17,014 nucleotides of DNA from contig URRZ01000041.1 of NCBI GenBank assembly GCA_900550385.1, positions 1 to 17,014 on the forward strand. The letters are read 5' to 3'. This stretch comes from an uncultured Coriobacteriaceae bacterium. Its GTDB lineage: Bacteria > Actinomycetota > Coriobacteriia > Coriobacteriales > Eggerthellaceae. Position numbers and translations under genes: made by a program. This document shows, piece after piece, positions 6,266 to 12,956 of the stretch; within the stretch, counting starts at the first letter, position 1, and the number at the start of each line of letters is the position of its first letter. The notes under the pieces were generated by a model that was given only the letters and a program-made list of their open reading frames with translations, was not told the DNA's origin and made no database searches.

Positions 6266-7850
6266 GATGGCCTCCGATCTGCTCGTTGCGTTCGCGGGCC
6301 GTGGCCTTGTCCTTGAGGCTCGTCCCCTTCAGCAGGGCGTTCTTGCCGAATCTCTCCTTGACGGCCAGCACGGCGTCCTGGACCTTCCGCTCGGCCGCCT
6401 CGCCTTCGATGTCGGCGAACAGGCTGGGGGTGGAAAGCCCCTCGGGCATCAGGTCGGAGAACCCGATGCTGATGCGGCGCACGGCGCGGGTCCGATCCAC
6501 CGCCTCGTCGAACAGGGCCTCGAATGCGGCGATGAGCTGCTTGAACGAGTTGGTGGGGTGGGGGAGCTTGCGGCCGATGTGCGCCGCGCCCGCGCCGAAC
6601 CTGCCGTCGGCGAAGCGCTTGCCGTGCTCGCCCTCGAACACCACCTCGCGCCGCGCCGCCCCGCCGCCGGCGATCGGGGCGCCGGCGCCATCCGGCCAGG
6701 CTGCGCCGTCGCCCGCCCGGCCCTCGGCGGTGCCCGGGGATCCCTCGCCGCCCTTCTGCCGCGCGTAGCCCACATGCAGGTCGATCCGCCCGGCCGCGGA
6801 TCCCTGAGCCACCAGGTCGAGCGCGCTGGCGTCCACCATCTCGCGCATCACCATGCGCGCCTCGGCCACCGTGTAGTCGCTTGGCAGCACCTGCCCGTTC
6901 ACCAGCGAGTGGCCCTTGGGTTCGTAGGCATGGATCTCGGCTATGGTGCAGGGCTCCTGCCCCCAGGCGTGATCGATGAGGAACTCCGCGTTCACGCCGA
7001 ACTCCCGATACAGCGTCTTCTCGCGCATCCGGGTCACGCCGTGCAGGTCGTGCACGCCGTACTTCGCGAGGCGCCGCGCGATGCCCGGTCCGATGTTCCA
7101 GATGTCGGTGATGGGGCGGTGCGGCCAGATGATGCGTTTGAACTCGGTCTCGTCCAAAACCCCGATGCCGTCGTCGGCGTGCTTGGCCGTGATGTCGAGG
7201 GCCACCTTGGCCAGGAACAGGTTGGTGCCGATGCCGGCCGTCGCGCAGATGCCCGTCTCGGCGAACACGGCGTCCATCAGCATGCGGGCCATCTGGCGCG
7301 GCGTCCTGCCGTACAGCGCCAGGTACGACGTGACGTCGATGAAGCACTCGTCGATGGAGTACACGTGCACGTCGTCGGCGGAGACGTAGCGCAGGTAGAT
7401 GGCGTAGATCTGCGCGGACACCTCCATGTAGAGATGCATGCGCGGGGTGGCCATGATGTAGTCGACGCCCTCGGGGATCTCGAACACGCGGCAGCGGTTG
7501 CGCACGCCGAGCTCCTTCATGGCGGGCGTGATGGCGAGGCAGATGGTGGTGCGGCTGCGCTCGGGGTCGGCCACCACCAGGTTGGCGGTGAACGGGTCGA
7601 GCCCGCGCATGGAGCACTCGACCGAGGCGTAGAAGCTTTTGAGGTCGATGCACAGGTAGACCCTGCCGCCGTTCTCATCGGGCAGCGCGCCGCCGTCGGC
7701 CCATCCGCATGCCGGCGCGCCGGCGAGGAGGCTCGCCAGCGCGCTTGCGTCGGCCGCGCATCCTGCCGTTGCGCCGGTGCCGCCCGCGCGCTCCGCAGAC
7801 GCGACGGTGCCGCCCGCACGCTCCGCAGACGTGCTCCCATCCGTCTTCAT
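6258..7850 (-). CDS. Y-family DNA polymerase (UmuC/DinB/UvrX-like)
   Basis: A 530-residue translesion polymerase. The catalytic DLKSFYASVE is at 69-78, with Asp69 binding metal and Phe73/Tyr74 at the steric-gate position. The second metal motif SIDE is at 165-168. Fingers, thumb (IWNIGPGIARRLAKYG) and little-finger regions follow. Two oddities: a low-complexity Ala/Gly N-terminus of about 60 residues carries a tandem 10-residue repeat, and a Gly/Ala/Pro-rich insertion sits in the little finger (coded near 6600-6770). Start: the ATG at 7850 has GGGGAGGAGG upstream with good spacing. Upstream in-frame starts (GTG 7898, ATG 7883) lack this. It is coupled to a YolD-like gene, and an SOS-like box lies 70 bases upstream. 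Closer to UvrX than DinB, by the YolD partner. Confidence 0.88.
   Translation of the reverse strand: MKTDGSTSAERAGGTVASAERAGGTGATAGCAADASALASLLAGAPACGWADGGALPDENGGRVYLCIDLKSFYASVECSMRGLDPFTANLVVADPERSRTTICLAITPAMKELGVRNRCRVFEIPEGVDYIMATPRMHLYMEVSAQIYAIYLRYVSADDVHVYSIDECFIDVTSYLALYGRTPRQMARMLMDAVFAETGICATAGIGTNLFLAKVALDITAKHADDGIGVLDETEFKRIIWPHRPITDIWNIGPGIARRLAKYGVHDLHGVTRMREKTLYREFGVNAEFLIDHAWGQEPCTIAEIHAYEPKGHSLVNGQVLPSDYTVAEARMVMREMVDASALDLVAQGSAAGRIDLHVGYARQKGGEGSPGTAEGRAGDGAAWPDGAGAPIAGGGAARREVVFEGEHGKRFADGRFGAGAAHIGRKLPHPTNSFKQLIAAFEALFDEAVDRTRAVRRISIGFSDLMPEGLSTPSLFADIEGEAAERKVQDAVLAVKERFGKNALLKGTSLKDKATARERNEQIGGHRA
7776..7835. repeat. tandem 30-bp repeat inside the polymerase gene
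   Basis: Two copies with a period of 30 bases share GGTGCCGCCCGC, then CGCTCCGCAGACG with one mismatch between the blocks (starting at 7776 and 7806). They encode two copies of Ala-Glu-Arg-Ala-Gly-Gly-Thr in the disordered N-terminus. The unit is a multiple of three, so copy-number change would keep the frame. Confidence 0.65.
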
Positions 7851-7899
7851 CCCGGCATCCTCCTCCCCTCGGCGCCCGCGCATCCCTCGACATTCCACG

Positions 7900-7920
7900 G
7901 TTTGTTCGATTGCGAAAAAC
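7900..7920. repeat. AT-rich inverted repeat upstream of the polymerase gene
   Basis: GTTTGTTCG (7900-7908) and CGAAAAAC (7913-7920) are reverse complements with one bulged base, around the loop ATTG. The low GC stands out against the surroundings. The repeat abuts the SOS-like box and could be part of the same operator region. Confidence 0.35.
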
Positions 7921-7933
7921 GAGCAACTGTTCT
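7920..7933. promoter_or_regulatory. candidate LexA/SOS box
   Basis: CGAGCAACTGTTCT matches the Gram-positive LexA consensus CGAACRNRYGTTYG at 11 of 14 positions, with both core halves (CGA-C and GTTC) largely kept. It lies about 70 bases before the polymerase ATG on the minus strand, where damage-inducible control of a translesion polymerase is expected. It also lies just upstream of the plus-strand TATGAT at 7938-7943. Confidence 0.4.
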
Positions 7934-7937
7934 AGTC

Positions 7938-7943
7938 TATGAT
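7938..7943 (+). promoter_or_regulatory. possible -10 box toward vanZ-like gene
   Basis: TATGAT on the plus strand resembles a -10 hexamer and would serve the short ORF and the VanZ-family gene. No convincing -35 hexamer is seen at 16-18 bases upstream. Confidence 0.3.
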
Positions 7944-7961
7944 AACGGAAGAGGAGGCATC

Positions 7962-8129
7962 GTGGAGCGGGGAAAGCGGAAAACATCGGATGCGCGCAAC
8001 GCTGGTTCGTGGAGGTTCCCGAAGGCATGCCCCTGCACCGTTTCCTCGGTTCCGGATGAGCGCGTTTCTGCTGCTCAACGAAAGGGTGACGCTTCCCGGC
8101 GATGGGCTGACAAGGGGAAGGGGGTGTGA
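7962..8129 (+). CDS. doubtful short ORF overlapping the VanZ gene
   Basis: A 55-codon frame starting with GTG four bases after GAGGAGG. It ends in a TGA whose bases form a GTGA overlap with the VanZ start at 8126. The placement looks like a coupled leader gene. The peptide is basic with a Cys-Pro-Cys motif and resembles nothing recognised, and its third-position GC is well below that of neighbouring genes. Other frames over the same bases give protein-like fragments (for example WFVEVPEGMPLHRFLGS), so this may instead be decayed coding sequence. The rest of 7851-8125 holds only the regulatory sites listed. Confidence 0.25.
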   Translation: MERGKRKTSDARNAGSWRFPKACPCTVSSVPDERVSAAQRKGDASRRWADKGKGV

Positions 8130-8611
8130 TACGGTTCGAACCGATGGAGGGGAAGCGGACATATCTCAACGCCGCCGCGAGCTGGCTTCTGGTCGTCGGG
8201 TGGGCTGCCGTCATATTCTTCATGTCCGCGAACACCGGCGATGCCTTGGACTTCGGGGACGGCTTCGTGGCGCGGGCAGCCCAGTGGCTCAAGGGCCAGC
8301 AGGCCCAGATCCTGCCGCCGGGCGTCGATGCGGTCAGCCCCCTCGCGCATCTTTGCGAATACGCCGTGTTCGGCGCGCTCCTGGCCAACGCTTGGCGCTG
8401 GCGCCTGGCGCTGCCGTGGGCGACGTGGGCGGCGGTCCTGTGCGGCAGCCTCTACGGCATCACCGACGAGATCCACCAGATATTCGTCCCCGGCCGCGTC
8501 GCCGATCCGCTCGATTGGCTGATGGACACCTGCGGCGCCGCCATCGGCGCATTGGCCGCCTATGCGCTCATACGGTATCTGGCGAACCGCCGGGCCTTGA
8601 ACGTGCGCTGA
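8126..8611 (+). CDS. VanZ-family membrane protein
   Basis: A 161-residue membrane protein with about four hydrophobic segments: residues 17-35, a middle pair around 70-108, and the C-terminal helix around 132-152. The family hallmark DEIHQIFVPGR, followed by ADPLDWLMDTCGAAIG, is intact. The family is named after VanZ, linked to teicoplanin resistance, but most members have no proven role. It probably acts at the envelope. The start is GTG at 8126, preceded by the purine run AAGGGGAAGGGG; an ATG at 8144 lacks a ribosome site. It faces the RNA ligase gene across a hairpin. Confidence 0.85.
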   Translation: MIRFEPMEGKRTYLNAAASWLLVVGWAAVIFFMSANTGDALDFGDGFVARAAQWLKGQQAQILPPGVDAVSPLAHLCEYAVFGALLANAWRWRLALPWATWAAVLCGSLYGITDEIHQIFVPGRVADPLDWLMDTCGAAIGALAAYALIRYLANRRALNVR

Positions 8612-8636
8612 TTGCCGCGATCCGAACGCATCCTGC

Positions 8637-8656
8637 CCGCCAGCGCGCCCTGGCGG
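8637..8656. terminator. hairpin between convergent genes
   Basis: A perfect 7-bp stem CCGCCAG / CTGGCGG around a 6-base loop lies in the 68-base gap between the convergent VanZ and RNA ligase genes. It could end transcription from both sides, though neither side has a T-run. Confidence 0.4.
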
Positions 8657-8679
8657 CGCGCCCGCGCAACTGCGGCCAG

Positions 8680-9207
8680 CTATCCCAGCTCGATCGAATG
8701 CAGCGGCTTGTACGCCGCCCCCTTGCGGGTCAGGGTGCTCTTGAACAGGGTGACCGTGCTCGCTTCGTCGGGTTCGGGGAAAGCGAGCACGGGCAGCGCG
8801 CCTTTGGGGATGCGGCAGCGCCGCGCGAGGGTGAGATGGGGCTTGAACGCCTTGCCGTCGAAGGGTACGTCGCGTGCGGCGAGCTCCTCGCGGACACGTT
8901 CGGCGAGCTGCATCAACGCGGGGCTCGGCGCGATGCCCAGCCACAGCGTCGCATCGTGGGGGCGCCCGAACTTGCCCAGGCCGTCGCTGCGCAGCGGGAT
9001 CGGGTCGCAGCCGGCGCAGGCCGCTTCCAGCGCGTCGGCAGCGGCCGAGACGCCCGTCGGGTCCAGCTCGCCGATGAATGCCAGCGTCAGGTGGTAGCTT
9101 TCGCGCTTCATGAAGCGGCCGGGGATCTGCTCGGAAAGGCTGCGCGCCACCCCCGCCGCTTGGTCGACGAACGCGTCCGGCAGCTCCAACGCGATGAACG
9201 TCCTCAT
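8680..9207 (-). CDS. thpR: RNA 2',3'-cyclic phosphodiesterase (2'-5' RNA ligase family)
   Basis: A 175-residue soluble 2H phosphoesterase. The two catalytic HXTX motifs are HLTL at 39-42 and HLTL at 124-127, and the N-terminus [10 protein letters not shown] is typical. Family members hydrolyse 2',3'-cyclic phosphate RNA ends and can join tRNA halves through 2'-5' bonds in vitro. The in vivo role is unclear. The ATG at 9207 is chosen because AGGAGGT precedes it at ideal spacing and the family starts here. An upstream start at 9285 would add 26 Arg/Pro-rich residues. It is transcribed divergently from asnS and stands alone. Confidence 0.88.
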   Translation of the reverse strand: MRTFIALELPDAFVDQAAGVARSLSEQIPGRFMKRESYHLTLAFIGELDPTGVSAAADALEAACAGCDPIPLRSDGLGKFGRPHDATLWLGIAPSPALMQLAERVREELAARDVPFDGKAFKPHLTLARRCRIPKGALPVLAFPEPDEASTVTLFKSTLTRKGAAYKPLHSIELG

Positions 9208-9307
9208 GGCGCGACCTCCTTGCCTGGCGGCGGCGATCCGGGGGCTTGGGGCCGGCTGGAGGGATCGTCGCTCTTCAGGCTTCACGCTACCACGAATCGC
9301 CGTCGAT

Positions 9308-9316
9308 TGCTATCAT
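9308..9316 (+). promoter_or_regulatory. extended -10 promoter for asnS
   Basis: TGCTATCAT is an extended -10 element (TG, one base, TATCAT) 65 bases before the asnS GTG. No good -35 hexamer is visible, as is common for extended -10 promoters. No T-box or other riboswitch-like fold was seen in the short leader. Confidence 0.5.
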
Positions 9317-9380
9317 GGTGGGCGGTCTTTTCGATGCCTTCCGCGCTGCGCAAGGCGATGTCCATAAGGAGGAACCGACC

Positions 9381-10784
<1,404 letters not shown>

Positions 10785-10791
10785 GTGTTCC

Positions 10792-10809
10792 GGCGGCCGA
10801 ACGGCCGCC
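10792..10809 (+). terminator. hairpin just after asnS
   Basis: A perfect 7-bp stem GGCGGCC / GGCCGCC with loop GAAC starts 7 bases after the asnS stop. It is strong but not followed by T residues. Confidence 0.4.
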
Positions 10810-10836
10810 CGGCGTGGCGACGGCCCACATCTAATG

Positions 10837-10866
10837 CCCCGCCCCCGCGGGGGTGCAATTATTTGT
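10837..10866 (+). terminator. probable intrinsic terminator of asnS
   Basis: A GC stem built on CCCCCGCGGGGG (10842-10853) is followed by the AT-rich tail AATTATTTGTG. This is the best terminator-like combination in the window, placed between asnS and the two-component genes. Confidence 0.5.
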
Positions 10867-10900
10867 GTCCCTTCGTCACCCTGATGTGTCCCTTCGTCAC
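10864..10900. repeat. 16-bp direct repeats, possible operator
   Basis: TGTGTCCCTTCGTCAC occurs at 10864-10879 and 10885-10900, exactly 21 bases (two helical turns) apart. A partial third copy, TTCGTCACCCT, is at 10943-10953. Each unit has a dyad feel (GTGTC, five bases, GTCAC). They lie about 90-125 bases before a candidate -10 of the kinase gene. Spacing on one helix face suggests binding sites for a dimeric regulator, perhaps the NarL-type protein encoded downstream. Confidence 0.45.
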
Positions 10901-10985
10901 GGCACGCCTGTCACGCTTCTCACGCCTTTGTCGCGCGGGGCATTCGTCACCCTAGGAAGGTGGAGCCGAGTGAAAGCGATGGCGT

Positions 10986-10991
10986 TACAAT
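10986..10991 (+). promoter_or_regulatory. possible -10 box of the kinase-regulator operon
   Basis: TACAAT lies 54 bases before the kinase ATG. No convincing -35 is seen, which would fit an activator-dependent promoter. Confidence 0.35.
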
Positions 10992-11045
10992 GAGGACAAG
11001 GCAGTCGCTCTCTTTTGCTTTGAAACGCTTGAGAAGGGTGGGACT

Positions 11046-12197
11046 ATGGATGGCGATGGACAGAGGGGCTTCATCCGGGAGCTCCATGCGATCGCATCGG
11101 GTGCGGCCGGAGATGTGCTCAATCGTTTCGGGCTGGACTTCGTGGGCGTCTCCATCGTCCCCGACGGCTCGGCGCCCATCCTCACCTGGCAGTACGCGGC
11201 AGGCAGCACTACCGAAAACTACGCCCTCATCCATCTTCCCGAGGGCGTCGGCGCGCTGGGCAAGGTTCAGAAGCTGCGCCGCGGCATCGTGGTGAACAGC
11301 GTCGAAGACGACATCCCCCAAGGCGAGCTGTTCCAATACCCCATCATCGTCGCCGAGGCGCTGTCGAGCTTCTTCTCGTTTCCTTTGATGGAGGACGGGG
11401 ATCTTCGCGTGATACTCATCTGCGCCACGCGATTCGTGCGCACGTTCGACGAGGTGTCATGCGGCCTCATCCAGCAGTTCTCCGCCACGCGCTTCTCGCT
11501 CGAACCCTGCGGCGAGGCGCCCCTTCTGGTGCACGGTAAACAGGAAGGCTTCGCCTACACCGAAATCACGCACCGTTTGCTGCAGGCGCAGGAAGACGAG
11601 CGCCGCCGCATCGCCCGCGAGCTCCACGACGGCATCTCGCAGGAGATCCTCGTCGCTCAGATCGAACTGCGCAAGCTGGGGTATCTGCCGCAGGAAGAAT
11701 GGCCCGCCGCCGTCGATGCCGTGAGCGGGCGGCTCAGGGACGTCATCGCGCATATCAGCGCCATCGCCCGCGCGCTGCGTCCGGCCGCCCTCGACGAGCT
11801 GGGTCTGGTGGCGGCGCTCGAGGCTCTGTGCGCTACCATGCAGAAGGCGTTCGGGGTGCCCATCGAAGTGGAGGCGGAGGACCCCGGGCCTTTGGGCGCC
11901 GATCGCGAGATTGCGCTGTACCGCATCTGCCAGGAGGCGGTGTCCAATGCCTGCAAGTACTCGGGTGCGGATGCGGTGGGGGTAACGCTTGCCGTGCGAG
12001 ATGGCATCCTGACGCTGCGCGTCGCCGATGACGGCATCGGCTTCGATCCCGCCCGCCCGCAGGCGAAGGGAAGCGGGCTCGGTTTGGGCGGCATGCGGGA
12101 GCGCGCGGGTTTGGTGGGCGGCGATCTGAACATCGAATCCGCTCCCGGCTTCGGCTGCACGGTGACGTTGTCCATGGCTCTTGGAGGTTCGCGATGA
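11046..12197 (+). CDS. GAF-domain sensor histidine kinase (NarX/DegS-type)
   Basis: A 383-residue kinase with no membrane segments, so a cytoplasmic sensor. Residues about 15-150 look like a GAF-type sensory domain. The HisKA_3 dimerisation helix carries the phosphorylated His194 in ERRRIARELHDGISQ. The ATP-binding domain has the N box with Asn301 (EAVSNACKYS), the G1 box DDGIGFD at about 328-334 and the G2 box GSGLGLGGMRERAG. GAAGGGTGGG precedes the ATG. The stop overlaps the response regulator start as ATGA, so the pair is co-translated. The signal is unknown; the downstream molybdoenzyme operon suggests a respiratory substrate or redox cue. Confidence 0.9.
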   Translation: MDGDGQRGFIRELHAIASGAAGDVLNRFGLDFVGVSIVPDGSAPILTWQYAAGSTTENYALIHLPEGVGALGKVQKLRRGIVVNSVEDDIPQGELFQYPIIVAEALSSFFSFPLMEDGDLRVILICATRFVRTFDEVSCGLIQQFSATRFSLEPCGEAPLLVHGKQEGFAYTEITHRLLQAQEDERRRIARELHDGISQEILVAQIELRKLGYLPQEEWPAAVDAVSGRLRDVIAHISAIARALRPAALDELGLVAALEALCATMQKAFGVPIEVEAEDPGPLGADREIALYRICQEAVSNACKYSGADAVGVTLAVRDGILTLRVADDGIGFDPARPQAKGSGLGLGGMRERAGLVGGDLNIESAPGFGCTVTLSMALGGSR

Positions 12198-12829
12198 TAC
12201 GGATCGTTTTGGCGGACGACCATTCGGTTGTGCGGATGGGTTTCCGCATGATCATCGAGCAACAGATGGATCTGCAGGTGGTGGGCGAGGCGTCCGATCC
12301 TGAGGAAGCGTTCGACCTGGTCGTGAGCAAGAAGCCGGATGTCTTGCTGACCGACATCTCGATGGGCACCGAGAAAAGCGGCCTGCTGCTTGCCGAACGC
12401 GTGCGCGATGGCGGTATGGCAACGCGCGTGGTGGTGCTGAGCATGCATGACGAGCAGGAATATCTGTCGCAGGCGCTCAAGGCGGGCGCGTTGGGCTATG
12501 TGCTGAAAAGCTCGTCGGACGCCGAGCTGATCAAGGCCATCCGCCGCGCCGCTGCCGACGAATCGTATGTGTGCGATGACATGATGGACGGATTCGTGCG
12601 CAACTCGGTGAGCCGGGTCGACCCTGCGGCCGATGCGCTGTCGCCGCGCGAGGCGGAGCTCGTCTCGTTGGCGGTGCGAGGGTTCTCCAACGCCGAGATC
12701 GCCGAGGCGCTTTCCATCTCGATCAAGACGGTCGAAGGTAGAAAATCCAAGGTCATGGCAAAGATAGGCGCGCATTCCAAACCCGAGCTGTTCGACTACG
12801 CGGTCAAACACGGCCTGGTCAAACTGTAG
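12194..12829 (+). CDS. NarL/LuxR-type response regulator
   Basis: A 211-residue transcription factor. The receiver domain has the acidic pair Asp8/Asp9, phospho-acceptor Asp54 (LLTDISMG), switch Ser83 and Lys105. The C-terminal LuxR-type helix-turn-helix spans SPREAELVSLA, NAEIAEALSISIKTVEG and KVMAKIG. The ATG overlaps the kinase stop by 4 bases and has GGAGG six bases upstream. It is the partner of the kinase by position. Likely targets are its own promoter (the repeats at 10864-10900) and the molybdoenzyme operon 127 bases downstream; both are inferences. Confidence 0.93.
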   Translation: MIRIVLADDHSVVRMGFRMIIEQQMDLQVVGEASDPEEAFDLVVSKKPDVLLTDISMGTEKSGLLLAERVRDGGMATRVVVLSMHDEQEYLSQALKAGALGYVLKSSSDAELIKAIRRAAADESYVCDDMMDGFVRNSVSRVDPAADALSPREAELVSLAVRGFSNAEIAEALSISIKTVEGRKSKVMAKIGAHSKPELFDYAVKHGLVKL

Positions 12830-12842
12830 CCGTCTGCGGAAA

Positions 12843-12863
12843 AAGGGGATTTCCCTCCCCCTT
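12843..12863 (+). terminator. hairpin after the response regulator
   Basis: AAGGGG (12843-12848) pairs with CCCCTT (12858-12863), and an alternative stem AGGGGA / TCCCT uses the same bases. It lies 13 bases after the regulator stop. There is no T-run, so termination may be partial. Confidence 0.3.
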
Positions 12864-12864
12864 G

Positions 12865-12885
12865 CGTAGGGATGATCCCCTTACG
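12865..12885. promoter_or_regulatory. inverted repeat upstream of molybdoenzyme operon
   Basis: CGTAGGGAT (12865-12873) mirrors ATCCCCTTACG (12875-12885) with a two-base insertion. The half-sites TAGGGAT and TAAGGGGAT resemble the paired short sites used by NarL-family regulators. The site lies about 70-90 bases before the start of the catalytic subunit, suitable for control by the adjacent regulator. Clear -35 and -10 boxes were not seen. Confidence 0.4.
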
Positions 12886-12956
12886 TGCACCTCGGGCCTC
12901 CCCTCACACTGTCCCTAGCTTGCAAGACGAGAGGGACAAGAGGGAGAGGCGAAACC

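Noticed and set aside
6159..8129. Plus-strand open frame of 656 codons opposite the polymerase
   Set aside because: It has no domain match or ribosome site and lies opposite a well-supported polymerase. Only its last 55 codons are discussed, as a doubtful short ORF.
9246..9380. N-terminal extension of asnS
   Set aside because: The open frame continues upstream, but AAGGAGG at 9366-9372 and the family length place the start at GTG 9381. The promoter-like TGCTATCAT also lies in this stretch.
10864..10900. Possible CRISPR array
   Set aside because: Only two full 16-base copies with a 5-base gap, and no cas genes. It fits operator sites far better.
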